DNA of 64,000 nt from positions 214,242,373 to 214,306,372 of the forward strand of contig CP136061.1 of NCBI GenBank assembly GCA_032622095.1. The letters are read 5' to 3'. A program made the translations under genes and the position numbers. Positions within the stretch are counted from its first letter, which is position 1; each line of letters starts with the position of its first letter. The DNA is from Siphonodentalium dalli. Taxonomy: Eukaryota; Mollusca; Scaphopoda; Gadilida; Siphonodentaliidae. This document shows, piece after piece, positions 13,301 through 25,915 of the stretch. The notes beneath the pieces are model-generated. The model was not told the DNA's origin. It did not search any database and saw only the letters and a program-made list of their open reading frames with translations.

Positions 13301-14600
13301 TCTTCAATTTTTTTCTTTCGAAAAAGGGTCATAACTCCTTCAAAATAAATCGGATCAAACCCATATTTGAACTCGCTCAGTATTTTGGGCTGTGAAACTC
13401 ACATACCAAATTCGGTTCCAATCAGATAAAAATGTTTGAGTTATGGCAGAATGTGTTAATTCTAAGTGGAAAAGGGCCATAACTCTGTAACAAAATCTAG
13501 TATCAAACCAAATTCAAACTCGATGAAACCCATATACAATATTTGGTTCCGATCGGATAGAAAATGTTTGAGTTATCGTATTATGTACTGACATACCAAA
13601 TTTACATACATCTCAATAAAATGAGATATATCAGATGAAAGGTATTTCTATTAAGTATCAAGAATGTTGAGAAGGGTTCATTTTAACTACAAAAGTCCAT
13701 TCTGTACAAGTGAATGGGATATAATAGGAGAATGACTACATGAAACATATACAAAAGCATAAAATTGATGACCAGGGTTAACAATTTAACTCTATAAAAT
13801 TAGGGGACTAGGCTAAATCTGACAGAGAGCTGCCTGGGAGTCCTGAGCCAACAGGGTCCACACACTATGGAAATGCAATAAACAACAGATGGCTAGCAGC
13901 AGTGAGTATCAGATTTCATTATCAATAATAGAGTTTAACTCTAGTCTCTTTCTCACAGATACCACAGTTAATTATAAGCTGCTTCTGGTTATATATTGTC
14001 AGCAAATCTCAAATCTGTTCAATTCTAAGTTAAAACGGGGCCATAACTCTGGTATAGAAAAACAGGATCTGAGCCATATTCAAACTCGATCTGTATTTTG
14101 AGTTGACAAACACACATACCAAATTTGGTTCCTATCAGATGAAAACTAGTAGATTTATTGAAGCATGCATGAATTCTATGTCAAAGGGCCATAACTCCAT
14201 TAAAAATAATCTGATCAAACCCATATTCGATCTCGAACTGTATGTTAGGTGGAGAAACTGACATACCAAATTTTTATCAGATCATTTTTTGTTTAGTTAT
14301 CATAGAATTTGTGTTCTAGGTCGAAAAAGGGCCATAACTCCGTAAATAAAACTCCGATCAAATTCATATTCGAACTCGATCTGTATTTTGGGCCGAGAAA
14401 CTTACATACCAATTATTGTTCCGATCAGATAGAAAATATTTCAGTTATCGCACCATGCGTAAAGTGTCTACAGACAGACAGACAGACAGACAGACGGACG
14501 GACGGACGGACGGACGGACTAACGACGAGTGGTCAATCCGGACAACGACACTATGTTTACCATACTATGGTATGGGTAAACATAATAATAACAAGAGGGT
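13300..14600 (+). mobile_element. Pearl/Helitron-like non-autonomous element
   Basis: About five degenerate units of roughly 150 bp contain GGGCCATAACTC, ACTCGATCTGTATTTTG and CATACCAAATTTGGTTCC. They are followed by an ACAG/ACGG microsatellite (14471-14519) and a hairpin (14552-14584). This order is the one described for bivalve pearl elements, which belong to the Helitron-like group. No Rep/helicase is encoded. The 5' limit is uncertain. A second copy lies at 32280-33000. Confidence 0.7.
14471..14519. repeat. (ACAG)n/(ACGG)n microsatellite
   Basis: About six ACAG units are followed by about six ACGG units, near the 3' end of the pearl-like element. Confidence 0.95.
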
Positions 14601-14639
14601 TAAAATTCTGGCCTGCAGAATTTTGATCCCCGATCCCCA

Positions 14640-15060
14640 TCCTTAATATAAGACTCTACCCACCCCTATCCAATCGTTACCCATAAGCCACTCCATAACC
14701 CTAATATTTCGATAAGCACAACCTTAATCGTAGCCAATCAATAATCATAACCCTTTCCATAGCCCTATCCACAGCACTTAACTCTAACCCAATAAAATAC
14801 CCTGACCATATTCATTGCCCTCCTGCAAACCATATCCATAGCCACACCTTGGACCCTTACCATAACCCTTTCGATAAGCCTAGTCATACATACAAGCCAA
14901 CCCAAAACCAAATCCTTTGCATAACACCGTCACCTTTCTAACATTAATAATATCTGCACAACTCTAACCCACTTTATATACCTGATCCTACCATAACATT
15001 AACCATAAACATAACCCTGATCTACACATATCCATAACCCTATCCTTTATCTTAAATTGG
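14640..15060. repeat. Degenerate CCCTAA/ATAACC-rich tract
   Basis: About 420 bases in which CCCTA, ATAACC and CCATAACCCT words recur irregularly on the + strand. G is scarce. It is an old, heavily mutated simple repeat. It is too irregular to be called an interstitial telomere of the animal type (TTAGGG)n. Confidence 0.6.
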
Positions 15061-15079
15061 ATTATCTCTTTGTAAACAT

Positions 15080-15408
15080 GTATTATATAGTTATCAGGGT
15101 ATAAAATATTAGATGTGAGTCGAAGACTCCTGTCCGGTAATACTATCGATTAATATTGATTTTATTTAGAATATCTTCTGGTCTAAAAAGGTGTGGTTGT
15201 TTAGCTAACGAGTAATAGTGGTTACTATTACCAGTGGCTAGGTCTGTTCTAAAAATAGATCAATAACGTGTCCGTCCCAATTAAACATCTCATTTCATAA
15301 TTAAATATTTGAAATAAATTCAAAATTAGCTGATAGAAGTCTTTCCAGACAGGGGTCTTTAATTCATATTTATTATTTTATACCCACGAAACTATTTCAA
15401 ATTTGTTA
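15080..15408. mobile_element. TIR element, family B
   Basis: The left end (TATAGTTATCAGGGTATAAA, then GACTCCTGTCCGG) and the right end (GACAGGGGTCTTTAATTCAT, then TTTATACCCACGAAACTAT) are diverged inverted repeats of about 70 bases. Related copies lie at 43407-43670 and 44212-44345. Non-coding. Confidence 0.6.
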
Positions 15409-15444
15409 TTTAAAGAGATAATCATATCGTTAACCCTTTAGATG

Positions 15445-15789
15445 TATGGGAGGCCAAATTCACATTTATTAATAATTGTGCTGAAGCGCAATTAAATTGC
15501 GCTAAAGCGCAATTATATTGCGATGAAGCGCAATCCAGCTTGATTCATATTAATTGCGATTAAGCGCAATTGAATTGCGCTGAAGCGCAATTATTGTTAC
15601 AAGCTTATACCCCTGAGTAGATAGGTTAGCTGAAGCGCAATTAATTTTCTATTGGATTTATTCATTAATTAACTGGGGGGTTTAGCCATATATAAAATTA
15701 ATTGCAATGAAGCACAATTGATTGCGCTGAAGCGCAATTGAATTGTGCTGAAGTACAATTATTAATAAATGTGAATTTGGCCTCCCATA
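15445..15789. mobile_element. TATGGGAGG element 1 with palindrome-array interior
   Basis: Inverted ends TATGGGAGGCCAAATTCACA run for more than 30 bases on each side (15445 and 15789). They are flanked by a perfect 6-bp direct repeat TAGATG (15439-15444 and 15790-15795). The interior is a series of GCGCTGAAGCGCAATT-type units in both orientations, separated by short spacers. There is no ORF. It is a non-autonomous DNA element of a family with further copies at 27164, 27954 and about 42084. The superfamily is not assigned. Confidence 0.85.
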
Positions 15790-15949
15790 TAGATGAACTT
15801 ATTACATTTCCTAGTGTATATACATGTATACACAGTCATCTGGGGGTATTTTCTTACATAATAAGTGAATGCATGTAATATCCTGATTAACTCATTGCGC
15901 ATTCTTTTGAAAAGTAAAAAAAATTCACCGAATTTGTGCGTGGACAGTA

Positions 15950-16570
15950 CCCACCACATCCAATTTGTTTTATCTCGATTCACGGTTTCTCCATTTTTTT
16001 TTCTTTGCGAGTTTTACTTGAATTTGCCAAAAAGCCTCGACCCACACCGATGCGCGTTCTCCGTTAGACGGCTTGCTTTTATACCACGACAGTCAAACTT
16101 CCAGGATGTATATTACCAAAAGTATATCGACGTACCTGCTCATGCATTAGCTCGCTCCTTCATTAACCCAGTCGGATTTGCCGAGACAAATTGGTTAGTG
16201 ATACAGCACTCAACTATACTTATTTAGATTATAGAGCCTCGCCATGCACGAGTAAACCTTCGACCTTAGCGTGAATTAAGGAGACACTAATAAGTTGCGC
16301 TTGGATACCATCAATCATATCCACTACTCAAAATGTTTTTATCTCGATGTTTGATTTTTAGATAATTCCCCCCCCCCCCCCCTTTGATTTTCGTTAGAAT
16401 TTGCAAGAAGTCTGAACCCCGCTCGCTGTTGAGTAGGTTGTTGTTATAGTAGATCTATAAAACTTTGGGGGCCTACCTATGGGATACCAGCGTACCTGCT
16501 CCTGCATTAATCTTGCTCATCAATTAGCCCGTTGGATTTGGCGCTAAAAAAAGGTAATTTTCTTGTCCAT
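15950..16570. repeat. Diverged tandem duplication, unit about 350 bp
   Basis: The two halves (about 15975-16200 and 16335-16560) share, in order, GAATTTGCCAA/GAATTTGCAAG, a GCGTACCTGCTC-type word with GCATTA, and TTGGATTTGGC-like words. A poly-C run lies in the second half. The 120-codon ORF on the + strand has no protein similarity I recognise. Confidence 0.5.
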
Positions 16571-16677
16571 GCCGTAGATCGGTAACGGTTGGGATAAAAA
16601 AAACTTCTAAATGGTACATTCCGGTCCGAATCACTCTTCCCATGCGGAGCACGCAATAAAAATATTATACCGCTGGG

Positions 16678-16681
<4 letters not shown>

Positions 16682-16715
<34 letters not shown>
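16682..16715. repeat. (GT)17 microsatellite
   Basis: Uninterrupted dinucleotide repeat. Confidence 0.97.
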
Positions 16716-16717
<2 letters not shown>

Positions 16718-17713
16718 AAAACTGACGTTTACATCCGCCACCGGTCAGCCTGGTCTCACCAGCCTCGGCTTTGTCTCACCACCCCGACATGGTATCACCA
16801 CCCGACATGGTCTCGTCGACTCCCTGGTATGGTCTCACCCTCTCCCGTGCTCCTTCATTAGCCAAATTATTTAATTTTCGATGGTCTGTAACTTGGACAT
16901 TTCTCAAACTATTTACAAAATTCTTCCAGGAGGATCATTAGTACGTCCTATAGATGCATGACATTAAAAATAGTTGAAATCATCGCAAAAACAATTTGCG
17001 AAAAATTTGCCTTCACCCAAACCCCAATAATATAAGTCCGTCCCTGTTCAAAACTTTTTTTCGTATCAAGTTGCTAACGATTAACTGCATAGAAGTTCTC
17101 AAATCTGGATACCTTGCATGCCATAGCCAGACACAGGATATGAAATAAATCGAGTTTTGCTAACCATGGGCGACAACTCTGTAGCGAAAGCGCGGACATA
17201 AATTGTAATGCATGGACCCAATAGGGCATACTGAGTTGTAACTATGGTCCAAATTTGGAGTCTCTGCTGCTCATACTTTTCGAGATCAACCCCATGTGTT
17301 CACAAAAAGGGGGGATAACTCTGAAAATCAAGCGCGGACAATATTATATATAGTCTACTGACCTGTAATTAGTATAGGTCTATAGACTTACGAAATTCCA
17401 GATCCCTATCTATTGTACTTCCAGAGATAAAAGAGTTACAGAATTGCTAAGAATAATAATAATAATAATATTGGGGAAAAAAATAAAAAAAATTGAATAA
17501 CAATATACTCGATATTAAAATATGAAAGTATAATAAATTTTAGCCGGAGATGCCAGTCAACGGGAGCTTCTGTCACTAGGAAATATTTATTCTCAATAAA
17601 TGTCTCTGAGTTTGGGAAGAAAATGTGGCAATTTTAAAACAGTGCAACACGTGATTGAAACCTATATTTTAAAATAGCTTAAAGTGAAATTTATCTTCTG
17701 TGTATTGGTAATA

Positions 17714-17883
17714 CGACGATGATGATGATGATGATGATGGCGATGATGGTGATGACGACGATGATGATGATGATGGTGATGACGATGAAGATGACGGATG
17801 ACGATGACGAGGACGACGCCGACGCCGACGACGACGACGACGATGATAATTATGGTTATGACGATGACGATGATGACAATGAT
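17714..17883. repeat. (GAT)n/(GAC)n trinucleotide tract
   Basis: About 170 bases of mixed GAT, GAC and GCC triplets. All reading frames stay open because the unit is a triplet, which explains the Asp-, Met- or His/Ser-rich ORFs on both strands. There is no sign that it belongs to a gene. Confidence 0.95.
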
Positions 17884-18612
17884 GACGGACCATACGCCAT
17901 ATCGATAGGTACTCGGTAGACCGTTGTATATTGTGTACATAATTGTGTATGTTCCTTCTCGTTCTACGCTATTTTCTATATAATCGCTATTCCCAACATC
18001 ATGTTATCAAGAGAAACAAGGAAGTGGTGTCGGTAGAGATATCTTCAACAAAGGACTGCTTTGTCTGATTTTCGATTTGTTGGCTCTTTTGTAGTACAGA
18101 TATTGGTTGAAAGCAATGCGCTCTATGATCACAGAAATAACATTTTACATGATAATATGTGTGTTTTCAGTACGAGAATCCACGTTTTAAAATCAAATTA
18201 TAGGCTACGAAACCCATTTTGCTTCCTACCCATTAAACAATGCGTTCGCAGTGGGCAAGACTGCAATATGCAAACAAATATTAAAGTCTGTAAAACATCA
18301 GCATTCAGCACTGAGGAGAACATGAATACATAGATAAACATTTATTGTTTTATTAATTAATGAACGTTCTCCAATAACGAAAGTTCGTGTGTTGAGACCA
18401 TTGTCACGTAAACAAAACTTTTGGGTTTAAAACAATTTGCTGCATTATGAGGATGGCATGCCACTACTTCCATAACATTTGGAAACGGTGCAGTCTGCGT
18501 CTCAAATATTCACTAGCGATCGAGTTTCCTCTTTGCACTTTTGAAAACATAAATATCTTTCACTTTAAGAACATTAAGAACATTAATTAGTAAATACACA
18601 TGTATGACTTAC

Positions 18613-18890
18613 TTGGGAACAGCATGCGCTCCACAGTAAGTCGATGAAATGTCGATCGGTACCTCTCTTCGTGCTCGCTCGATTACTCTAAGCATCTTAA
18701 GTTCCGTTTCAGTGTTCAATCCGTATCCACTTTTGCATTCTACCAACGTCGTTCCGCTTCGAATCATTTGCCTCAATCTGGTTTCGAGGCTCCTGTAGAG
18801 GTCATCCTCGCTTGCACTTCGTGTTTTCTCCACCGTGAAATGTATTCCGCCACCTGACTTGTGGATGTCCATGTAACTAGCGCCACTTAG
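18613..18890 (-). CDS. AMDHD1: AMDHD1 coding exon 4 (imidazolonepropionase)
   Basis: This exon gives residues 106-197 and two bases of codon 198, and is the most diagnostic part of the gene. On the minus strand it is preceded by TTTCAG at 18891 and followed by the donor GTAAGT (18612-18607). It reads LSGASYMDIHKSGGGIHFT near its start, TTLVECKSGYGL in the middle and YCGAHAVP at its end. Imidazolonepropionase hydrolyses 4-imidazolone-5-propanoate to N-formimidoyl-glutamate, the third step of cytosolic histidine degradation. By my alignment, Tyr161 and His194 match the substrate-binding Tyr152 and His185 of the bacterial HutI structure. The exon opens in phase 0, in agreement with exon 3. Later exons, with the remaining metal ligands, were not found in positions 1-18600. 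Confidence 0.97.
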
Positions 18891-20478
18891 CTGAAATATT
18901 TGGAAAACCTTTCCAATTGGTGTGAAATTTCGAACCTAACACCGCCCATTAATGTTGGAACATTTCCAACTGATTTCCATTTCAGTCTAAAATTTCGACT
19001 GAAATTAGAAAATAGTTGCATCATGACAAGGACGTGGCTAGAGAGTCTCAGTTGTGGATGTCCACCTTGGGAAATTCCAACTACACCCCCCCCCCCCTGA
19101 ATCAGAATCAGATCAGACCAAACACAAGTTTTGCTTAATTTCATTTGCACCCCCTTGCACCTCAGTGCTCAGGCCTAATATCATATATATTCATAAACCA
19201 TGGTTCTATATTCCCGGTATGAGAACATTCAGATATTTTAACCTGAAAAATTGCATAAATCCTAACATCTATTAGTCTAACTCCAGACAAATGCACACGG
19301 CTACGGGCAAGAAATCAGTACACACCGGGCCGGGCTGACCATGGTTGTTCGGTCCGGTGTGAGAAAATTTTGAAAACTATACAAAAAGTCGCAAATCCTA
19401 CCATCTAGACTGGCCTCAACTGAAGCTTTCCTAGTATTGAAAATTTCAAACCTCATACTCCCCCTCAGGTTGGAAAATTCTGCAACTGATGACCATTTCT
19501 GTCCACAGGTTTTACCAAATATAGTAAAATATTGTTTTGTTACACTAATTAGCAGTTTTGTAATGGCCACGGGGGGGGGGGGGGGGGACAATGACACACC
19601 GGGCCGACCATTGTTTGGCCCGGTGTCCGAAAATTTTGAAATCTGAACAATAAAATCGCAAAATCCTAGCATCTAGATTAGCCTAAAGCATTCCTAGAGT
19701 TGGAAATTTCAAACCTGACACACCAACTTTGGTTGGAAAATTTCCATCTGATGACTATTTCAATGACAATGTTGACCAAATGTATGACAATACTGTTTTC
19801 TTAAAGTAACTAGCATTTTTTGACTGGCCACATGGAGGGACCAGGACACAAGTTTTCCAAGTGTTTGAAATTTCCAACCTGTCAGCCCCCCCCCCCCAAG
19901 GTTGGAAAATCTCCAACTGATGACCATTTTAGCCCAAAATGTTGACCAAATATAGGAAAATATTCAAATATTGGTCCAACCCCCAATAAATTGTTTGAAA
20001 ATCAAACTACAGGAACATTTTCAACCTATTGTTTATGTGAAATTTCCAACTAATGTTTTGGCAGTTATGAAATTTCCAGCTGTTGAAATTTAGACCGAAG
20101 TTGTGGTGAGACACCAGCCAAACCCCCACCCCTGTCGCCACGTCTCTGCATCATGGTCCACAAACGACATACATTATAGATATTGGCTGTAAACTCAAAC
20201 TGTCGGAACAATTTTAATCAGTTTTTAGTCTGAAATTTCCAACTGTCGTTGATTCAGACATGAACATTACAAATGTTTTTGTTGTTGCTATTTTGATCAA
20301 CGTTGGGGGGGGGGGGTGAAACACATCAACCCCGCCTGTTTTCTAGTCGCTGCTGTTGGAATTTTCATACTTGTCGATATGCATGCGGACAAAAACTGCG
20401 AGGGTATACTGGGGCATATATAAAAAAAACTTCAAAATCTCTACAAATCTACAATATATTAAACAGCTATATACTCAC
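18891..20478 (-). other. AMDHD1: AMDHD1 intron 3, repeat-filled
   Basis: A 1588-base intron between exons 3 and 4 with canonical GT..AG ends. It is mostly occupied by the GACGTGGC-ended repeat at about 19026-20149. This is by far the shortest of the introns seen. Confidence 0.9.
19026..20149. mobile_element. GACGTGGC-ended repeat, copy 1
   Basis: It begins ACAAGGACGTGGCTAGAG and ends TGTCGCCACGTCTCTG, giving short inverted tips around GACGTGGC. The interior is three or four diverged units with GGTTGGAAAATTTCCAAC, which is itself palindromic, plus GGCCACGGGGAGGGACCAG and ACACCGGGCC words. Long poly-C and poly-G runs interrupt it. A second copy, split by another transposon, lies at 37669-39829. 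Confidence 0.75.
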
Positions 20479-20543
20479 TTTCATAGAAAACTCGTGGACT
20501 CTATCCCCATCCCACACAGGATGAGTGTGCGCATCAATCAAAC
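20479..20543 (-). CDS. AMDHD1: AMDHD1 coding exon 3 (metal-binding HTH exon)
   Basis: A 65-base exon bordered by TTTGTAG (acceptor, 20544 onward) and GTGAGT (donor, 20478-20473). It completes Gly84 and encodes residues 85-105, LIDAHTHPVWDGDRVHEF and then SMK. DAHTHP is the amidohydrolase metal-binding motif: His89 and His91 correspond to the first two metal ligands of HutI, and Arg98 to its substrate-binding arginine. The length fits the phases exactly: one base is carried from exon 2, and the exon ends on a codon boundary. The exon is too short to be found by ORF length alone. Confidence 0.97.
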
Positions 20544-20664
20544 CTACAAATAACGAATAAGTGTCAATTATAATGTAGCTCAACAGAATGATACAGAAGA
20601 AGGAAAGTAAAAAAGTTTCAGTAAAGGGATTGTATTGTGTAGATGAAATTATTTTCATTTAATA

Positions 20665-22015
20665 AATGTGGGCTGCAGGTTGTGCCGATGGATTCAAATG
20701 TGAAACCTAAGATGGCTGATGTCGGTCATATTTTAAACGAATTTCAGAAAAAAATGGACAGCTCCCATCTAGAAGTCACCCCGAAGAACCATATGAAGTT
20801 TGGTGGCGATCAAATGAGGGATGTTGCATGTAGGGTGTCCCGAACGTTTCAGTAATGAAAACAGTAAAATCCAAGATGACCGCTGATGGCCATGTTTTTC
20901 AATACAATTCGGAAAATATTGATGGCTCCCATCTAGTGCTGGTCACTCAAAAGATACATATGAAGTTTGGTGACAATCGAATGAAGGATGTGGTCTGTAT
21001 GGTGTGCCAAAGGATTTAGTCTTGCAAAGAGTAACATCCAAAATGACTGCCAGTGGATGTTTTTCAACGAAATTCGGAACAGTTCGATAGCTCCAATCTA
21101 GATGTGACACATGTACTAAATTCTTGCAACTTTTCAAAATATTTTCCGATAAATGCAGGCTGCAGTGTGTACCAATGGATATAATATACAATATGTTGTG
21201 ACAGACAATGTTTTTCAACGAATTTCTGGGGAAACAATAGACGGCTTCCCTCTAGTGGTCACCCTGATGAGCAATATACAGTTTGGTGGTGATCAGACGA
21301 GGTAGATGCAGGTATGCATGGTGTGCCAAAGGATTTAGTCATGCAAAGAGTAACATACAAACAAGATGGATTCCGGCAGCCATGTTTTCCATCGAAAACA
21401 TCGTTCAAATTATACAGCTCCCATCAAGAGGTGATCTTAATCATGCATGTCAAGTTCAAGACATTTATCCGATATATGCGGCATGCAGGGTTCTCTAGAT
21501 TATCTGGGTTCAAATTTCAAATCAGAGAACGCTGCTGGCGGCCATGTTTTTTTAATTTTTGTTTTATAAATTTCGGAAATAATAACACCTCCCATCTAGA
21601 GGTCACCCCGAAGATCCGTATGAAGTTCGGCGACGATCGGATGAGGGATGTGGCATGTAGGGTGCTCCGGAGAATTTAGTCACACAAAGAGTAAAATCCA
21701 AGATGGCAACTGGCGGCCATGTTTTTAACGCAATTCGAAACAAAAATCGATGGCTCCAATCTAGCAATCACCCCGAAGATCCATATGCAGACGGATTGAA
21801 ATCCAAGATGGCCGCTGGCGGCCATATAACGAATTTCGGAAAAATCGATGGCTCACTTCTAGATGTCACCCCTAAGATCCATGTAAAGTTTGGCGATCAT
21901 CGGGTGAAGGGTGTGCACGTGGCGGCTGTTGCCTGCAGGGTGTGCAAAGGAAATTGTTGACGGACGCACGGTCCCGATGCATGGACGGACGACGGACGAC
22001 AACAAATGACTATAG
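20665..22015 (+). repeat. Tandem repeat with AAGATGGC and GGCCATGTTTTT words
   Basis: About six to eight diverged units of roughly 170-190 bp. Each carries AAAATCCAAGATGG, GGCCATGTTTTTCAA, GGCTCCCATCTAGA, GTCACCCCGAAGATCC and ATGAAGTTTGGTGA. The array ends with an ACGGACG-rich segment (21958-22000) followed by CTATAGCTTAAACTTG. This resembles the tandem core plus ACGG tail of mollusc non-autonomous Helitron-like repeats. Several + strand ORFs (up to 121 codons) arise because units stay open; they are not genes. Confidence 0.75.
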
Positions 22016-25000
22016 CTTAAACTTGATTTGTCACGTTGAGCCAAAGAAGGGTACTTCGCATGTAACGTCAATAACTGCAGAAATACTTCGGCGAAAAAAA
22101 AAGCAAACCAAAAATGATTAATCCAAATTAATAGGCATTTTAACCCATCACAGTTTAAAACTTCAAATGATGAAGATGAAGGGTAGTGCACATTGAAAAT
22201 CACGCATATTCAAAATCTGAACAAACACAAACATAAAAAGAACATAAAATTACATTTTATTCTAGGTTATTCATGACATATTCAGATTTGAAATAATATG
22301 CAAAAATATTATATATTTTTTCGACAATTTCCACTGTGTATGAACTGTTACATTTGGAAGTCATTGTATTGTAATGGTTCAGGAATGAATTGTTTTACGG
22401 TTCCTTGTGATTAAAAAAATCATTTTCGGGACAAAATCACGCACAATTATAGATATTTTGAATGCATTAAACTTTCATGGACGAACATGGGCTGCAGACG
22501 TGCCGTTATAGCGAAATGTGCACTTTAGATCACAATTCAATCCGAAATAGCGAGTTAACGTGTAATGGTCGACATTTAAAACCTATTCACGCGCCTGCCT
22601 TTTGTTGTCGCTTGGGTATTATCTCGACGCATGTCATACGCCGATGGCGCCCAAGTGCTATCTCGCCGTGGTTGTAATTATTATTTAGCGAGTCTTCATT
22701 AGCCCAACTGTGCATTATCAAGATAATGACCGGAAAATAACGACCACAACGGAGAGAGGAGTAAACAACCCTGGTGAAGTGGACCTGCTGATTGGCTATT
22801 ATGCTGGTGGGTCATGTATAGTAAGTTTGAATAACCAACCCCCACATACACATAAATATTATAGAAACACATTTTCTAGACGATTTCTAAATTAAATCAA
22901 GGTAACGTAAAAGATGTATATACGAATAATAGAATGTGAAGTGAGATATTTATATATTTCAATATGAGTAGATGCGTCTACTTTAAAAAAAACAATTGAA
23001 GCACACCAACAACGAACATAAAATGAACAGACAAAACAGACAAAAACAAAGAGAAAACAAGGAGCCCGATTTAAGATCCTGAAAATGGGTGTGCAGAACT
23101 AAATTTTCCACAATTGGAATTCGACTAAAAGACAAACATGCTGCATGTGAGATATATTTTATTTGTTTCAGCTGTTTTTGTAGTGATTTAATTTTCAATC
23201 GTTATTTTTTAGACGAAAACAGCATGAATTCCAATAAGCCACATTTTCTCGTATAGCGGGACGTGGTTACACGGGTTGTGGTGGGGCGTCCAGCTTCGAA
23301 GTTTTAACTACACCCCACCTAGATACCAGGCCACCTCCCTCAAAAACTGCCAAACTGTGCGATCATAATCATGACGAAACGGACAATGCGGTACTGTTTC
23401 CTGATTAATACTAACTTGCATTAAGCCCATGTTGAACTGCCGCGACTTCAGATTTTGTTAAGAATGCGCACAATAGACCATTCCCGAGTTACAATAAATT
23501 GAAAGCTCTTCTGTGTTGCAAGTGAAAAACAGACAACACGTGGCAAAGTAAGGTTATATCTGTAAACAAATCGCTAGCAAAAATGTCATTAGCATATGTG
23601 AAAATATTAGCTGCAAAAAAGCTGATTCTCCTAAATTTAGTACAAATATAAATTTATAAGGTGCCCCACGAAAAAACACTTTACAGTGATTTATGAAATT
23701 GGACTTTTTTTTGTGCACAATCGAGGACATTAATTCCCTGTTTGTCTTGAAAATAATCATGTTGTCTAAGAAGGGCACATGTAGACTATATGTTCGATAT
23801 ACATAAATCTGTATTATTCAACTATAGTATTCGCAGAAATTGTCATGAGTGAAAAATCATGAGTTTCTCTTGCAAATTATACACTAAAACTGACATTCAA
23901 AAAGAAATTTTATACCCTGAATTTCGCCAACATACAGTACTCTTGAGAATCTGTTTACTCACTGACATTTCAACGAGCAAACAATATAATATGCATTGTC
24001 GGCACTCGATTCGAATATCCGCAAATGTCGCTCGAAATTACTCTAACCATATACTAAGTTACCTTTGAATTGATCGAAACAGGAAAGGAACACATAAAGA
24101 TAACAAACAATTCCGAAAACAGTGACGGAAACATTTCGATCTCTAGATTCTGTTCGCGTTCAAATCCTGATGCTAGTTATTTTATGAACATGTTTCTTCG
24201 GCAAAATGATAGAATGAAAACATTTAATTGGTTTCATGTCATTATCCTCTGCAACGTTTCTCCGTATGTTGATCATGTATGGGACCTGGAGTTTGATTCG
24301 CTGTTTACACAACAAGTCATAGGCCCAAAACTCCCAAATAAGTGATCCATTTATTCAGAATCGTGCACGGGATGCATGTCTAAATTACTTGAGGGCGGGA
24401 ATCACACATCGCCTCGTTCACGGTTTATGTTTGCCTTTAACACTGACTATATCGTGCATCAAATGATAGTAATCATTTTCCCATACCATAACTGGTTTTG
24501 TATAATATTGCCTTGTATTGTCTTCTTTGTGTAATGTTATACGTCAGTTATCATATGTTTCTTAATCTAAGCATACCGCGATAAATGATCCGGGTGCAAT
24601 GAAAGAAAAAAATGAATGTCATTTAATTCATTGGATATAGATAACAGTATCTCTACAACTGTCGGATGGAACGATGTTATGCTCTTAATTATATCCTATT
24701 TATTAGTTATATATGTTTCGTGTTACATGCCTATAAGCAAAGCGGCGTTGTTCGAAAAGAACACATACCTTCCGGTGAGAAAACAAGCGAATTAACAGCG
24801 CGGTCTTGTGGACCAGAAGGGAGGTAATAAAAGGTACTAATTTATTGTAACCCGGGAATGGCCTATTCGTGAATTTTCAAAACAATCTTAATTTTAAACT
24901 ACCAATTTGACGGAAAAAGATAAGTATGCCTTATAACCAATGTATGCTAGGGTACTAGAGCGGAGAAAATAAATAGATTTAAAAAATAGAAATATAATAG

Positions 25001-25640
25001 CTCTGAGATTTGAAGGGTGGCTTCCTCGACTCAAATCAAATATTGGTCACCATCGAAACGGAAGAAATAGTAATTTGGGATGTTCAATCGGACAAGAAAA
25101 GAGACGATACGTATGCACGTGACAGAGACTGATGGGTACATGTATTATGCCAACCGATGGATTCATCCAACTCGTAGAAATGTCTGGGTCACAGTGCATA
25201 CAGAGTACCAAATGCAGATGTATGTAACGGTAATACCGTATATACCCACCATACACTGTATACCAGTGCATGAGTTCCCAGAAGAAAAAAAGTTGTTCAC
25301 ACATAAATCATGTCCAATATAGTAATGTACAATACTCGAATATTATAGTAAATTGCATAACATTGTGCATGCTAAAAGGTTTTACCCAGACAATATTATA
25401 GTCTACATTAACTAATTAGCTATTCGACGCGATGTATTCATATACATATGCCCCATCCCAAGGTTCAGACAATGCAAACCGAGACACGATAAACAATAGT
25501 GTAACAGGTCTGGAACCAATATGCATACACCTAAATGGAGTAGATGACGTGTGGAATGAAAATAACATGGTCTCCAGACAATTCCCATTTGCCTACCAAT
25601 GGCTTCAGACTGATATTGACAATATGCACTAAGCGAGATC
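22016..25640. other. Intronic stretch, nothing recognised
   Basis: AT-rich intron sequence. ORFs of 60-91 codons at 22477-22895, 23554-24345 and 25047-25322 lie on either strand. Pairs often overlap on opposite strands, and none shows a known motif. I see no tandem array and no clear TIR pair. Confidence 0.5.
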
Positions 25641-25654
25641 ACCGAGTCGCTACC

Positions 25655-25805
25655 ATATTGAATCCATTCATCAATGGAGTAGCATTCCATATATGGAGTT
25701 TTGAATATCCATGTCATTCATGAATATTCAGAAGCTCCATGTATGGATGCTATTCCAGAACTTTGACATGTAGCAGAATTGGGGCTGGATGGATCCAATA
25801 TGGTA
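25655..25805. mobile_element. Palindromic MITE
   Basis: Arms CCATATTGAATCCATTCATC...GGAGTAGCATTCC and their complement (GGAATAGCATCC...GGATCCAATATGG) enclose a centre with TGTCATTCATGAATATTCA. The two 100-codon ORFs here are palindrome artefacts. Confidence 0.65.
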
Positions 25806-25915
25806 CCGAACTAGTATATACAATGCATATACATGTAGGTCAGGTACCAATTAGTCCAAATATAGGGCTCCATGTAACTTAACATATGGTCGTCAACCTC
25901 GCTGTACTTGAAATT

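Noticed and set aside
14640-15060. Interstitial telomeric repeat
   Set aside because: CCCTAA-like words are too irregular, and consecutive perfect units are absent.
17662-17940. Asp-rich or His/Ser-rich protein
   Set aside because: These are open frames of a GAT/GAC triplet repeat on both strands.
19567-19587. Long poly-G runs here and elsewhere as functional G-quadruplexes
   Set aside because: Many single homopolymer C or G runs (for example 700-715, 16371, 27211, 34571, 51055, 58143) look like replication slippage or sequencing-length noise rather than designed motifs.
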